Shown here in pieces: positions 19,211 through 27,976 of a stretch of 64,000 nt of DNA. Within the stretch, counting starts at the first letter, position 1. Every line of letters starts with the position of its first letter. This stretch comes from an uncultured Paracoccus sp. (GTDB lineage: Bacteria > Pseudomonadota > Alphaproteobacteria > Rhodobacterales > Rhodobacteraceae), in contig NZ_CANKWH010000001.1 of NCBI RefSeq assembly GCF_947487305.1, positions 451,215 to 515,214 of the forward strand, in the 5' to 3' direction. A program made the translations under genes and the position numbers. The notes under the pieces were generated by a model. It searched no databases. It was given only the letters and a program-made list of their open reading frames with translations, and was not told the DNA's origin.

Positions 19211-21070
19211 ATGCGAATCTTGAAAATCCTTAACGAATCCGCGAGCGAAAGGCGATTTTTCGTGAGATTCGCCCTCGCGGCGACTGTTGCCGCAATGCCG
19301 CTGGCAAGCTTTGCCGCGCCCAGCCATGGCATTGCAATGTATGGAGAACCTGCCCTTCCGGCCGGCTTCACCTCGCTGCCCTACGCCAATCCCGAGGCCC
19401 CGAAAGGCGGCTCGATTCGCTTTGCCGAGCCGGGCGGATTCGATTCGCTGAAGTCCTGGGTACTGAAGGGCAACCCGGTCTTCTTCGGCACCATGTCGGT
19501 CGTGGCCGAGACCTTGATGTATCGCAGCATCGACGAGCCCTTCACCCTTTACGGGCTGCTGGCCGAAAGCGTCGAGACCGACGAGAGTCGCAGCTGGATC
19601 GAGTTCACCCTGCGCCCCGATGCCAAGTTCTCGGACGGCTCGCCCGTCACGGTCGAGGATGTGATCTGGTCCTATGAGACCCTCGGCACGCAGGGCCATC
19701 CCCGCTATCTGGGCGCATGGGAGAAGGTCGAGAAGATCGAGAAGACCGCCGAGAACAAGGTCCGCATCAGCTTCAACACCGTCGACCGGGAATTGCCGCT
19801 GATCATGGGCCTGCGCCCGATCCTGAAGAAGGCGCAATGGGAGGGCAAGGATTTCACCGAATCCGGGCTCGAGGTGCCGATCGGTTCCGGCCCCTATGTG
19901 GTGGACAAGGTGGATGCCGGCCGCTCGATCAGCTTCAAGCGCAACCCGGATTACTGGGGCAAGGATCTGCCGATCAATGCCGGGCGGAACAATCTCGACA
20001 CAATCCGCTATGACTATTTCGGCGATGCCAATGCCATGTTCGAGGCCTTCCGCGCCGGCGAGGTCGACGTCTGGCGCGAGCTGTCGCCGACGAAATGGGA
20101 CACGGAATTCAGCTTTCCCCGCGTGACCTCGGGCGAGGTGGTGAAATCCGAGATCGGCAATGAACGCCCCTCGGGGATCATGGGGCTGGTGATGAACACC
20201 CGAAATCCGATCTTCGCCGACTGGCGCGTGCGCGAGGCGATGATCGAGGCCTTCAACTTCCAGTTCATCAACGCGACGCTGAACGGCGGAAAGGAGCCCC
20301 GCATCACCTCCTATTTCTCGAACTCGGTGCTGGCGATGCAGCCCGGAGCGGCCGAGGGCCGGGTGAAGGAGCTGCTGGAGCCCTTCGCCGCCGATCTGCC
20401 GCCCGGCACGATGGAGGGCTATACCCTGCCCGAAGGCTCGGACAAGGCACTGGACCGTCGGGGCCTGCGCAGCGCGCTGAAGCTGATGGAAGAGGCTGGC
20501 TGGACGGTGCAGGACGGGGTGTTGAAGAACGCCGAGGGCCAGCCCTTCGCCTTCGAGATCGTGCTGAACCAGTCGGGCAGCGCCATGCGCACCGCCGCCG
20601 AGACCCAGCAGATGGTGGATATCTACATCGAATCGCTGCGCAACCTCGGCATCACCCCCAAGGTGACGCTCCTGGACGCGGCGCAATATGTCGACCGCAC
20701 CAACCGCTATGATTTCGACATGACCTGGTATGAACGCGCCCTGTCGCTGTCGCCGGGGAACGAGCAACTGCTCTATTGGGGTGCCGCCGGCGTGACCGAG
20801 CCGGGCAGCCGCAACTGGATGGGGATGAACAGCCCCGCCGCCGAGGCGATGATCACCGAGATGCTGAATGCCGCCGGTCCCGAGGATTTCACCGCCGCGG
20901 TGCGGGCGCTGGACCGGGTGCTGACGGCGGGGCGCTATGTCATCCCGGTCAGCTATTCGCCGATTTCTCGACTGGCGCATAGTTCCAGCCTGCATTATCC
21001 TGAAAAGACGCCGATTTACGGCGATTGGCCGGGTTTCATGCCGGACGTGTGGTGGCAGGAGGCCCAGTGA
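19211..21070 (+). CDS. Oligopeptide/microcin-type ABC transporter substrate-binding protein (YejA-like), orphan
   Basis: Periplasmic binding protein of 619 residues from the SBP family 5 YejA/MppA branch, which captures peptides for an ABC importer. The N-terminus has an ERRFFVRF twin-arginine-like motif, a hydrophobic core and an AFA-type cleavage region (..SFAAPS) near residue 35, so export may be by Tat or Sec. Family segments include YANPEAPKGG, LRPDAKFSDGSPVTVEDV and the late PISRLAHS. No permease or ATPase gene is adjacent, so it must use a complex encoded elsewhere. The stop overlaps the entericidin ATG. Confidence 0.88.
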   Translation: MRILKILNESASERRFFVRFALAATVAAMPLASFAAPSHGIAMYGEPALPAGFTSLPYANPEAPKGGSIRFAEPGGFDSLKSWVLKGNPVFFGTMSVVAETLMYRSIDEPFTLYGLLAESVETDESRSWIEFTLRPDAKFSDGSPVTVEDVIWSYETLGTQGHPRYLGAWEKVEKIEKTAENKVRISFNTVDRELPLIMGLRPILKKAQWEGKDFTESGLEVPIGSGPYVVDKVDAGRSISFKRNPDYWGKDLPINAGRNNLDTIRYDYFGDANAMFEAFRAGEVDVWRELSPTKWDTEFSFPRVTSGEVVKSEIGNERPSGIMGLVMNTRNPIFADWRVREAMIEAFNFQFINATLNGGKEPRITSYFSNSVLAMQPGAAEGRVKELLEPFAADLPPGTMEGYTLPEGSDKALDRRGLRSALKLMEEAGWTVQDGVLKNAEGQPFAFEIVLNQSGSAMRTAAETQQMVDIYIESLRNLGITPKVTLLDAAQYVDRTNRYDFDMTWYERALSLSPGNEQLLYWGAAGVTEPGSRNWMGMNSPAAEAMITEMLNAAGPEDFTAAVRALDRVLTAGRYVIPVSYSPISRLAHSSSLHYPEKTPIYGDWPGFMPDVWWQEAQ

Positions 21071-21204
21071 TGAAGATCGTCGTATTGGCTCTGCTGGCCA
21101 CCCTGACCGTGGCCGGATGCAACACCGTCGCCGGGGTGGGCGAGGATATTACCGGCGCAGCACGCACCGTCCAGGGCAGCATGGGCGGAGGGGGATACCA
21201 ATGA
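21070..21204 (+). CDS. Entericidin-like small lipoprotein
   Basis: A 44-residue peptide. It begins with a signal sequence (MKIVVLALLATLTVAGC) with lipobox VAGC, then NTVAGVGEDI and GAARTVQG, matching the entericidin A/B family of small stress-related lipoproteins of disputed function. The ATG overlaps the stop of the binding-protein gene, and the stop overlaps the ATG of the next gene, so three genes are translationally coupled. Confidence 0.83.
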   Translation: MKIVVLALLATLTVAGCNTVAGVGEDITGAARTVQGSMGGGGYQ

Positions 21205-21518
21205 AGTGGCATCACGTTCAGGAGAACTGGCCGGCCTTCTACGAGGCGATCATCGACAAATGGCCTGAAGCCGAGGAATCCGAGCTGGACGAGATCGACG
21301 GCGACCAGCGTGCCTTCATCGCCTATATCGCGGAAGTGACTGAGCAGGATGCGCGCGAGGCGCGCGACGAGATCCGCGAATGGCTGACGGGCGAGATTCC
21401 GGCGGACGTGGTCATGGACCCGATCCATGACAATCACTCGATCGCGCTCAGCTCGAAATACGTCCCCGAGGGCGAAGACGAATCCGACGACGACGCCCGC
21501 TTCGGCGACGACGACTGA
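21201..21518 (+). CDS. CsbD-like acidic stress protein
   Basis: A 105-residue acidic protein. The first 35 residues (MKWHHVQENWPAFYEAIIDKW) resemble the CsbD family, in which an N-terminal W..V..NW..F...... pattern recurs. The middle helix DAREARDEIREWL also fits. The C-terminus is a disordered Asp/Glu tail (EGEDESDDD). CsbD proteins are general stress-induced cytosolic proteins of unknown mechanism. It is coupled by 4 bp to the entericidin gene, which suggests a stress-response pair. Confidence 0.65.
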   Translation: MKWHHVQENWPAFYEAIIDKWPEAEESELDEIDGDQRAFIAYIAEVTEQDAREARDEIREWLTGEIPADVVMDPIHDNHSIALSSKYVPEGEDESDDDARFGDDD

Positions 21519-21556
21519 GGCATGGGCCCGGCCGCAAGCCGGGCCGGCCGCTTCGC

Positions 21557-21844
21557 TCAATTCGACCAGTTGGCGATCACGTCATAACCGCCCGGTGTCG
21601 GGGGCCCCTCGAGATGCGGCGCGAAGGCTTTCCAGATCTCGGCGATCAGTGCGCTGTTGGCATTGGCGATGGCGGCGCTGTCGGACAGGGAAATGACATA
21701 TCCCTGCCCATCCTCGTTCACCAGATTGATGAATTGCCTCAGGCCGGGCAGCCCCATGATCTGGCTGTGAACCGAGTTCTGAAGATCGGTCGCAGCCGCA
21801 AGGGCGCCGGGCTTCAGCCGATAGATGGTCACGCGTGCGAACAT
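21557..21844 (-). CDS. Small ABM-fold protein
   Basis: A 95-residue single-domain protein that looks like a dimeric alpha/beta-barrel (antibiotic biosynthesis monooxygenase-like) protein: first strand FARVTIYRLKPG, helix LAAATDLQNSV, strand QFINLVNEDGQGYVISL, helix AIANANSALIAEIWKAF. Such proteins range from monooxygenases to structural folds with no enzyme activity; no substrate can be assigned. The start at 21844 follows GGGAGA. It is convergent with the CsbD-like gene. Confidence 0.6.
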   Translation of the reverse strand: MFARVTIYRLKPGALAAATDLQNSVHSQIMGLPGLRQFINLVNEDGQGYVISLSDSAAIANANSALIAEIWKAFAPHLEGPPTPGGYDVIANWSN

Positions 21845-21987
21845 GCTGGTGTCTCCCTGTTGCGGCAGAGTGCAAAAGGGCCCTCTCGCTACGGGATCGG
21901 TCGGGCTGCGTCCCGGCCGATCTCTGCACAAGATCCGTGTCGATCAGCCTAGCATGACCGCTGGAATTCGCCAAACGGCGGTCCCAC

Positions 21988-23157
21988 TTATTCCCCCGCC
22001 TTCACCGCCGCGCCCTCGTGCAGGTCCGACAGCCGGTCCAGCCGCTGCAGCATCAACACATAGATGACGCCGTAGAGGCCAGCCACCACCAGCCCGACCC
22101 ACTGGATCTGGAAGGGGGTGTAGAAATAGGCGATCACCAGCAGGAATTGCAGGATGAAGTGCAGCGGGTAATAGACCCGGTCGCCCAGCTGTTCCCGCGA
22201 CCAGCCCAGGTTGGCGGCATAGAGGCGGATCAGGCTGTCCAGCGAGTTGACCACGAAGACGATGCCCACGCCGATCATGAACCAGTTGAGCCAGCCGGGA
22301 ATGACGATCTGGTTCTGGTGATAGACGAACAGCACGCAGAACCACAGCCCCAGCGGGATCGCCGGCAACAGCACCATCGCCCCGGCCAGTTGCCAGACCG
22401 GCAGACCGCCGACGAAACGGGCAACGAACTGGCCGATCATGATGCTCCAGGCGAACCACCAGAACAGGTAGAATTCGTGGTAGTCCGAGATCGGCGTGGT
22501 GAAGCGCGCGATATTGGGGAAATAGTCCATCAGCAGCCTGATATTGCCGAAGAAGCTGCCGATGCCGGTGCCGCTATAGGCTAGCGCGACCACGGCCAGC
22601 GTGGTGAAAGCCAAAAGTCCGAAACCGTAAGTCGAGACGATGGCCAGCCATTTCATGATGGCGAAATTGCCGCTCGACACGACCGAGAAGGCGATGACGC
22701 CGATGGCCAGCCCCCAGATCGCCCATTGCGGCAGGTCGGGCGCATAGGTCGGCAGGTTGATCATGAAGAGGTAGCAGGTGAAGGAACAGGTAGCGATGAC
22801 CGTCAGATTATAGACCCATTTCACCGCCGGGATCTCGAACAGGCGCAGGCGCGGCTCGATGGCGACGAAATAGAAGGTGGCGACGAAATACATCAGCCAG
22901 ACCAGCGGTCCCCACATGCCGAACTCGACCGCCAGCGCATTGGTGAAGGCATAGGCCTGATCGCCCTCGTAGATCGGGAACTCGCCCAGGGGCAGCATTA
23001 CCAGCCCCATGTCGAGACCGGCGGTGAACAGCAGAGCGACCAGCGTGAATACCCCCACCGGGGTTTCGCCGGTGACGCGCATACGGGGCCAGCGGATCAG
23101 CACGAAGATGGCGCAGGCCAGAACACTCAGATAGGCGACGGTGATGATCGGGGTCAT
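21988..23157 (-). CDS. BCCT-like choline/betaine transporter (short form)
   Basis: Inner-membrane protein of 389 residues with about 11 hydrophobic helices. The segment EFYLFWWFAWSIMIGQFVARF resembles the BCCT signature helix (W-rich, WW..P/I..F.AR), although the protein is shorter than typical BCCT carriers (about 500 residues or more). BCCT carriers import choline, glycine betaine or carnitine, usually with Na+ or H+. A BetI-like inverted repeat 146 bp upstream supports a choline-related role. The start at 23157 follows AGAGAGGATCTCC. Substrate is inferred, not shown. Confidence 0.65.
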   Translation of the reverse strand: MTPIITVAYLSVLACAIFVLIRWPRMRVTGETPVGVFTLVALLFTAGLDMGLVMLPLGEFPIYEGDQAYAFTNALAVEFGMWGPLVWLMYFVATFYFVAIEPRLRLFEIPAVKWVYNLTVIATCSFTCYLFMINLPTYAPDLPQWAIWGLAIGVIAFSVVSSGNFAIMKWLAIVSTYGFGLLAFTTLAVVALAYSGTGIGSFFGNIRLLMDYFPNIARFTTPISDYHEFYLFWWFAWSIMIGQFVARFVGGLPVWQLAGAMVLLPAIPLGLWFCVLFVYHQNQIVIPGWLNWFMIGVGIVFVVNSLDSLIRLYAANLGWSREQLGDRVYYPLHFILQFLLVIAYFYTPFQIQWVGLVVAGLYGVIYVLMLQRLDRLSDLHEGAAVKAGE

Positions 23158-23302
23158 GGAGATCCTCTCTGACGGTCACGGGGACGAAGGTCGGTCGGGT
23201 CGGTCCAGAAACGCAGATTCAGCGTAAGCGTAATGCAGTCGGGTGAATTTCGCGACAATATCGGCTGCCGCTGGGTCAACTTTCGGATGTGCTTGCCGGA
23301 TA

Positions 23303-23322
23303 TTGATTGATCAGTCAATCAA
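23303..23322. promoter_or_regulatory. BetI/TetR-like operator TTGATTGA-N4-TCAATCAA
   Basis: Perfect 8-4-8 inverted repeat in the 273-bp space between the BCCT-like gene (start 23157) and xthA (end 23431). The half-site TTGATTGA resembles those remembered for BetI repressors of choline-betaine genes. No betI gene is in the window. Confidence 0.6.
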
Positions 23323-23430
23323 AAACCTTTCACGGCAGACCGCATCAAGGCCCATACGGCGAAATTGCGCGCGCAGGAGCGATCAGCGGCGCGAGCGCCG
23401 CTCAGCCTTTTGCCTTCGGTAGATCGGGAA

Positions 23431-24216
23431 TCAGGCGGCCAGCCGCACCCAGACCGGCACGTGGTCACTGGGCTTGTCGCCGTCCCGCGCGGCGCGATCC
23501 ACGCCGCTCTCCTCGACCAGGTCGGCGGCCTCGGGGCTCAGCAGCAGATGGTCGATGCGGATGCCGTTATCCTTCGGCCACGCCCCGGCCTGATAGTCCC
23601 AGAAGGTGAAGGGGCCGCGATCGGTGAAGGGCTCGGCCAGCCGCAACGCATCGCTCCAACCCTCGGCCGCGATCCGGCGCAGGGCCGCCCGGCTTTCGGG
23701 CAGGAACAGCGCATCGCCCGTCCATTGATCGGGCTTGGCGGCATCGCGCGGCTGGGGGATAACGTTGTAATCGCCCAGCATCACAACCGGCATCTCGCCC
23801 GCCAGCAACTCCTCGGACCGCCGCTTCAGCCGTTCCATCCACGCGAGCTTGTAATCGTATTTCGGCCCCGGCGCCGGGTTGCCATTGGGCAGATAGAGCC
23901 CGGCGATCCGAACCGCCCGCGCACCGATCACGGTCGCCTCGATATAGCGGGCCTGCTCGTCCGTGTCGTCGCCCGGCAAGCCGCGCGTCACGTCCTCCAG
24001 CGGCAGTTTCGACAGGATGGCGACGCCGTTGAAGCCCTTCTGGCCATGGGTCTCGACCGTCCAGCCCAGGTCCTCGAAATGCTCGCGCGGGAAACCCTCG
24101 TCCACCGACTTGATTTCCTGCAGCACGACGACATCGGTCTCGGACCCGGCCAGCCAGTCGGTCAGGGCCTCGATCCGCGCCTTGACGCCATTGATGTTGA
24201 AGCTTGCGATTTTCAT
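23431..24216 (-). CDS. xthA: Exodeoxyribonuclease III
   Basis: Base-excision-repair enzyme with AP-endonuclease and 3'-exonuclease activity. The 261-residue EEP-fold protein shows the metal and catalytic residues Asn7 (SFNINGV), Glu34 (VLQEIKS), GDYNVIP, the WDYQ segment, RIDHLLLS and the terminal SDHVPVW catalytic His. It is the usual single-domain length. It starts 78 bp from a divergent exported-protein gene. Confidence 0.94.
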   Translation of the reverse strand: MKIASFNINGVKARIEALTDWLAGSETDVVVLQEIKSVDEGFPREHFEDLGWTVETHGQKGFNGVAILSKLPLEDVTRGLPGDDTDEQARYIEATVIGARAVRIAGLYLPNGNPAPGPKYDYKLAWMERLKRRSEELLAGEMPVVMLGDYNVIPQPRDAAKPDQWTGDALFLPESRAALRRIAAEGWSDALRLAEPFTDRGPFTFWDYQAGAWPKDNGIRIDHLLLSPEAADLVEESGVDRAARDGDKPSDHVPVWVRLAA

Positions 24217-24294
24217 GGCCGCACCATGGCGCGCGGGGGCGTGATTGGCAAGCAGCAGCGCAGCGCCCTAGACTGGCCGCGAAAGGAACCGCCC

Positions 24295-24963
24295 TTGCGC
24301 CTGATCCTCGCCCTTCTCACTGCGCTTGCGGCTTCGCCGGCCATGACCGCCGAGCGCCCGGTGGCCGGGCTGATGTGGAACCGCAGCGGCTTGCCGGCCA
24401 CCCTGCCCCTGCAATTGCACAGCGAGGCCGGGCTGGATCATGTGGTGATGCTGACCCCGCCCGGAGGAGATGCGCCGGTGCTGGCCGCCTATATCCGCGG
24501 CGGGGATTTCTTCCGGGTGTTGGTTCCGCCGGGTGACTGGCAGATCGGCATCGCCTCGGGGGCGGACTGGCAAGGGGGCGAGGCGCTGTTCGGTGCGGCG
24601 ACGCAATGGACCAGCCTGCCCGAGCCGCTGCATTTCGGCGTGTCCGATGGCTCGCGCCGCGAGGGCCATGTGCTGTGGCTGGGTCAGGAGGGCGATCAGG
24701 TGGCCATCACAGAGACCGCGCCGCAGACCATCTGCGAGCTGGCGGGGTTGAGCAGTCAGACCCGCGACCTGCGCGACGACAGCGCACCCGATTGGTCGCG
24801 CGATGTGACGGAGGGCCGGCCGGCGGTGCGCAAGCTGCCCTCGGAGCCGCGCGTATCGACGCAGGCCCTGAGCTTCGACCGCCTGCCCGCACCGCAGGTC
24901 CAACGCCCGCCGCTGACCTATCAAAGCCGCGAATTGCGCCTGCGCCGGGTCTTCTGCGACTGA
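24295..24963 (+). CDS. Exported protein of unknown function, TTG start
   Basis: A 222-residue protein not assigned to a family. The TTG at 24295 is preferred because AAGGA precedes it at good spacing and it opens a clean signal peptide (MRLILALLTALAASPAMTAE, cleavage after the Ala-rich region). The mature part is beta-rich (DHVVMLTPPGGDAPVLAAYI, FFRVLVPPGDWQIGIASG), with single Cys residues near 150 and at the end (FCD). It may be periplasmic. The earlier part of the same open frame to 23365 only mirrors xthA and is not coding. It is convergent with erpA. Confidence 0.65.
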   Translation: MRLILALLTALAASPAMTAERPVAGLMWNRSGLPATLPLQLHSEAGLDHVVMLTPPGGDAPVLAAYIRGGDFFRVLVPPGDWQIGIASGADWQGGEALFGAATQWTSLPEPLHFGVSDGSRREGHVLWLGQEGDQVAITETAPQTICELAGLSSQTRDLRDDSAPDWSRDVTEGRPAVRKLPSEPRVSTQALSFDRLPAPQVQRPPLTYQSRELRLRRVFCD

Positions 24964-24967
24964 GGGA

Positions 24968-25291
24968 TTACATCGAGAAGGAGGTGCCGCAGCCGCAGCT
25001 CGAGGTGGCGTTGGGGTTCTCGATCACGAAGCGCGCGCCGATCAACTCGTCGCTGAAATCGATCACCGCGCCGGCCAGGAACGGCAGCGACACCGGGTCC
25101 ACAATCACCCGCTGACCGCCGCCTTCAAGCACCAGGTCATCGGCCTCGGCATCGTCCATACGGATCTCGTATTGGAAACCCGAGCAGCCGCCGCCCAGCA
25201 CCGCCACGCGCAGCGGGCGCGCCACAGCACCATCATTGATCTCGGCCAGCCGCGCAAAGGCCCGATCAGTCACTTTCGGAGGCAGGTTCAT
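24968..25291 (-). CDS. erpA: Iron-sulfur cluster insertion protein ErpA (A-type carrier)
   Basis: A-type Fe-S carrier that delivers clusters to apo-enzymes. The 107-residue protein has the three conserved cysteines Cys36 (GGGCSGFQY), Cys99 and Cys101 (SSCGCGTSF). The strand NPNATSSCGCG is typical of ErpA. Start at 25291 with GGGAA upstream; longer in-frame reading to 25780 overlaps dgt and is rejected. It is divergent from dgt, 69 bp away. Confidence 0.93.
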   Translation of the reverse strand: MNLPPKVTDRAFARLAEINDGAVARPLRVAVLGGGCSGFQYEIRMDDAEADDLVLEGGGQRVIVDPVSLPFLAGAVIDFSDELIGARFVIENPNATSSCGCGTSFSM

Positions 25292-25360
25292 CGGTTGTTC
25301 CCGTTTTCGCCGTTGAGTCCGAAATATAGGCTTCGCCCCGACGCCCTGCAAGGAACAGAC

Positions 25361-26512
25361 ATGACCGCACCCTATGCCTGCCAGCCGCAAGACAGTCGCG
25401 GCCGCCTCTGGCCCGAGCGCATGTCGACCTTCCGCAGCCCCTGGCAGCGTGACCGCGACCGCATCATCCATTCCTCGGCCTTCCGGCGGCTGAAGCACAA
25501 GACCCAGGTCTTCGTGGAACTGGAGGGCGAGGAATATCGCGGCGACTATTTCCGCACCCGGCTGACCCACACGATCGAGGTGGCGCAGGTCGCCCGCACC
25601 ATCGCAGGCGCCCTGGACCTGAACACCGAACTGGCCGAGACCGTGGCGCTGGCCCATGATCTCGGCCATCCGCCCTTTGGCCATACCGGCGAGGATGCGC
25701 TGGCGGCGCTGATGGCGCCCTATGGCGGCTTTGACCACAATGCGCAGGCGCTGCGCATCGTCACCCGGCTGGAACGCCATTACGCCGATTTCGACGGGCT
25801 GAACCTGACCTGGGAATCACTGGAAGGCATCGCCAAGCATAATGGCCCGGTCACCGGCCCCCTGCCCTATGCGCTGGCCGAGGTGAATGCCCAGTGGGAC
25901 CTGGAACTGCACACCAATGCCAGCGCCGAGGCGCAGGTGGCGGCCGTGGCCGATGACGTGGCCTATAACCACCATGACCTGCATGACGGGCTGCGCGCGG
26001 GCCTGTTCACGGAGGAGGAGTTGCGCGAACTGCCGGTGATCGGCCCGGCCTTCGCCCGCGTGGACGAGCTGCATCCCGGGCTTGACCCGATGCGCCGCCG
26101 GCACGAGGCGCTGCGCAGGGTCTTCGGCGTCATGGTCGAGGATGTGATCGCCGTGGCCCGCAACCGGCTGACCAGCCTGCAACCCACTTCGGCCCAGCAG
26201 ATCCGCGACATGGAGGGGCCGATCATCCGGTTTTCCAAGCCGCTCTATCAGAACATCAAGGCGATCAAGTCCTTCCTGTTCACCCGGATGTACCGCGCCC
26301 CCTCGGTGGTCGAGGAGCGCGCCAGCGCCACCGCCATGCTGAACGACCTTTTCCCGCTGTTTCTCGCCGACCCGGCGCAGATGCCCGACCATTGGGGGTT
26401 GGAGGCTGCGGCGACGCCCTCCGAGACCGAGCGGGCGCGGATGGTGCTGGATTATGTTGCGGGGATGACCGACCGTTTCGCCATGTCGGAATGGCGGCGA
26501 CTCTGCGGCTGA
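25361..26512 (+). CDS. dgt: dGTPase-like HD-domain triphosphohydrolase
   Basis: Deoxyguanosinetriphosphate triphosphohydrolase-like protein (383 residues) that converts dNTP to deoxynucleoside and triphosphate and helps control dNTP pools. The HD metal site is complete: His70 (RLTHTIEV), His99-Asp100 (AHDLGHPPFGHTGE) and later Asp in AVADDVAYNHHDLHDG. The N-terminal segment RDRDRIIHSSAFRRLKHKTQV is typical. AAGGA precedes the ATG. Its neighbourhood beside erpA is common in Rhodobacteraceae. Confidence 0.93.
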   Translation: MTAPYACQPQDSRGRLWPERMSTFRSPWQRDRDRIIHSSAFRRLKHKTQVFVELEGEEYRGDYFRTRLTHTIEVAQVARTIAGALDLNTELAETVALAHDLGHPPFGHTGEDALAALMAPYGGFDHNAQALRIVTRLERHYADFDGLNLTWESLEGIAKHNGPVTGPLPYALAEVNAQWDLELHTNASAEAQVAAVADDVAYNHHDLHDGLRAGLFTEEELRELPVIGPAFARVDELHPGLDPMRRRHEALRRVFGVMVEDVIAVARNRLTSLQPTSAQQIRDMEGPIIRFSKPLYQNIKAIKSFLFTRMYRAPSVVEERASATAMLNDLFPLFLADPAQMPDHWGLEAAATPSETERARMVLDYVAGMTDRFAMSEWRRLCG

Positions 26513-26702
26513 TGCCACGAATCCAGCGAGTTTTCGTCACCCCGCGTCAGGCCAATGCCATGCGCTGACTGCCCCGGCACGAGCAGGCGCAGAGGCTCGC
26601 TGCCCGCCCGCCGTGCAGTTGCACAAAAAGCAACCCTAGCGGGTTGAACCGGCGCTGACCCAATGGCGTTGATCAGGCAGACAGAACGAAAGGAGCTCTG
26701 CG

Positions 26703-27128
26703 ATGATCAAGAAATCGGGTTCGGCCAAGTGGGATGGCGGTCTGAAGACCGGTGGCGGCACCGTCTCGACGCAATCGGGGGCGCTGAAGGATCAGCCCTA
26801 CGGCTTCAACACCCGTTTCGAGGGTGTGGCCGGCAGCAATCCCGAGGAATTGCTGGGCGCTGCCCATGCCGCCTGCTTCTCGATGGCGCTGTCCCTGATG
26901 CTGGAACAGGCCGGGATCAAGAACACCTCGGTCGAGACCACGTCCGAGATTTCGCTGGAGCCCGATCCCGCCGGTGGCTTCAAGGTGACGAAGGCGCACC
27001 TGGTCACGAAGATCTCGGGCGATGGCGACCGCGACGAGATGCTGAGGCTGGCTGGCGAGGCCGAGACCGGCTGCCCGATCAGCAAGGTGCTGAACGCCGA
27101 GATCTCGTTGGACGCGCAGGTGGTATGA
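26703..27128 (+). CDS. osmC: OsmC-family peroxiredoxin-like protein
   Basis: A 141-residue OsmC/Ohr-fold protein that reduces organic hydroperoxides with a thiol pair. Cys59 (AHAACFSMAL) and Cys125 (AETGCPISK) are in the expected places, and the N-terminal KKSGSAKWDGGLKTGGG is typical of the OsmC (YhfA-like) branch. AAGGAG precedes the ATG. The upstream 190 bp contains GTTGC-N7-GCAAC (26618-26634), possibly regulatory. It overlaps the transglutaminase gene by 4 bp, suggesting coexpression. Confidence 0.9.
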   Translation: MIKKSGSAKWDGGLKTGGGTVSTQSGALKDQPYGFNTRFEGVAGSNPEELLGAAHAACFSMALSLMLEQAGIKNTSVETTSEISLEPDPAGGFKVTKAHLVTKISGDGDRDEMLRLAGEAETGCPISKVLNAEISLDAQVV

Positions 27129-27970
27129 TGCGGCTCCGGGTCGGCCACGAGATCACCATTTCTGCCGACCGGGACACACCCTTGGTCTGCCTTGTCGCGC
27201 CGCATGTGTCGCGGCAGGGCGACTTTCTGGGTCCCGAACGGGTCGAGACCGACCCGCAGGTGCCCATCCACAGTTATTTCGACCTCTACGGCAATATCTG
27301 CCGGCGCCTGATCGCGCCGGCAGGCAGGTTCACCCTGCGGGGCGATGTGACCCTGCTCGATGACGGGCAGGTCGACGAGGTGGACGAGGCCGCGCCCGAA
27401 TGGCCGGTCGAGGCGCTGCCCGACGACGTGCTGACCTTTCTGACCGGTTCTCGCTATGTCGAGACCGACCTGATCAGCCAGGAGGCCTGGGATCTTTTCG
27501 GCGGGGTCGCCCCCGGATGGGGCCGGGTGCAGCATATCGTGGACTATGCCAATGCCCGGTTGACCTTCGACTACCAGCAGGCCTCGGCCACCCGCACCGC
27601 GACCGAGGCCAATGCGGGCCGCGTCGGCGTCTGCCGCGACTTCGCCCACTTGGCGCTGGCCTTCCTCAGGGCGCTGAACATTCCGGCGCGCTATGTGAAC
27701 GGCTATCTGGGCGATATCGGCGTGCCCGATCCGGGTCATCCGATGGATTTCTCGGCCTGGATCGAGGTCTATCTGGGCGGCAAATGGTACACCTTCGACC
27801 CCCGGAACAACGCCGCCCGCATCGGCCGCGTGGTGGTGGCGCGCGGCCATGACGCCGCCGATGTGCCGCTGTTGAACAGCTTCGGTGCGCACCGGCTGGA
27901 AAAGTTCACCGTCTGGTGCGATGCGGTCGACGAGCAGGGTCAGAAGATCGACGGCATGGCCTTCGCCTGA
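27125..27970 (+). CDS. Transglutaminase-like domain protein
   Basis: A 281-residue cytoplasmic protein with an N-terminal beta-sandwich region (1-90) and a transglutaminase-like core (140-230). The nucleophile Cys170 (GVCRDFAHLAL) and the Asp225 of YTFDPRNN are clear. At the usual His position before Ala-Trp the residue is Ser210 (MDFSAWIEVYL). I recall some members of this bacterial subfamily with FSAW, so the enzyme may be atypical rather than dead. Substrate is unknown. ATGATG gives two starts, 27125 or 27128, both coupled to osmC. Confidence 0.8.
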   Translation: MMRLRVGHEITISADRDTPLVCLVAPHVSRQGDFLGPERVETDPQVPIHSYFDLYGNICRRLIAPAGRFTLRGDVTLLDDGQVDEVDEAAPEWPVEALPDDVLTFLTGSRYVETDLISQEAWDLFGGVAPGWGRVQHIVDYANARLTFDYQQASATRTATEANAGRVGVCRDFAHLALAFLRALNIPARYVNGYLGDIGVPDPGHPMDFSAWIEVYLGGKWYTFDPRNNAARIGRVVVARGHDAADVPLLNSFGAHRLEKFTVWCDAVDEQGQKIDGMAFA

Positions 27971-27976
27971 GGGCGG

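Noticed and set aside
23365..24294. Upstream part of the frame that contains the exported-protein gene
   Set aside because: It runs antisense through xthA and shows no protein character; the real start is the TTG at 24295.
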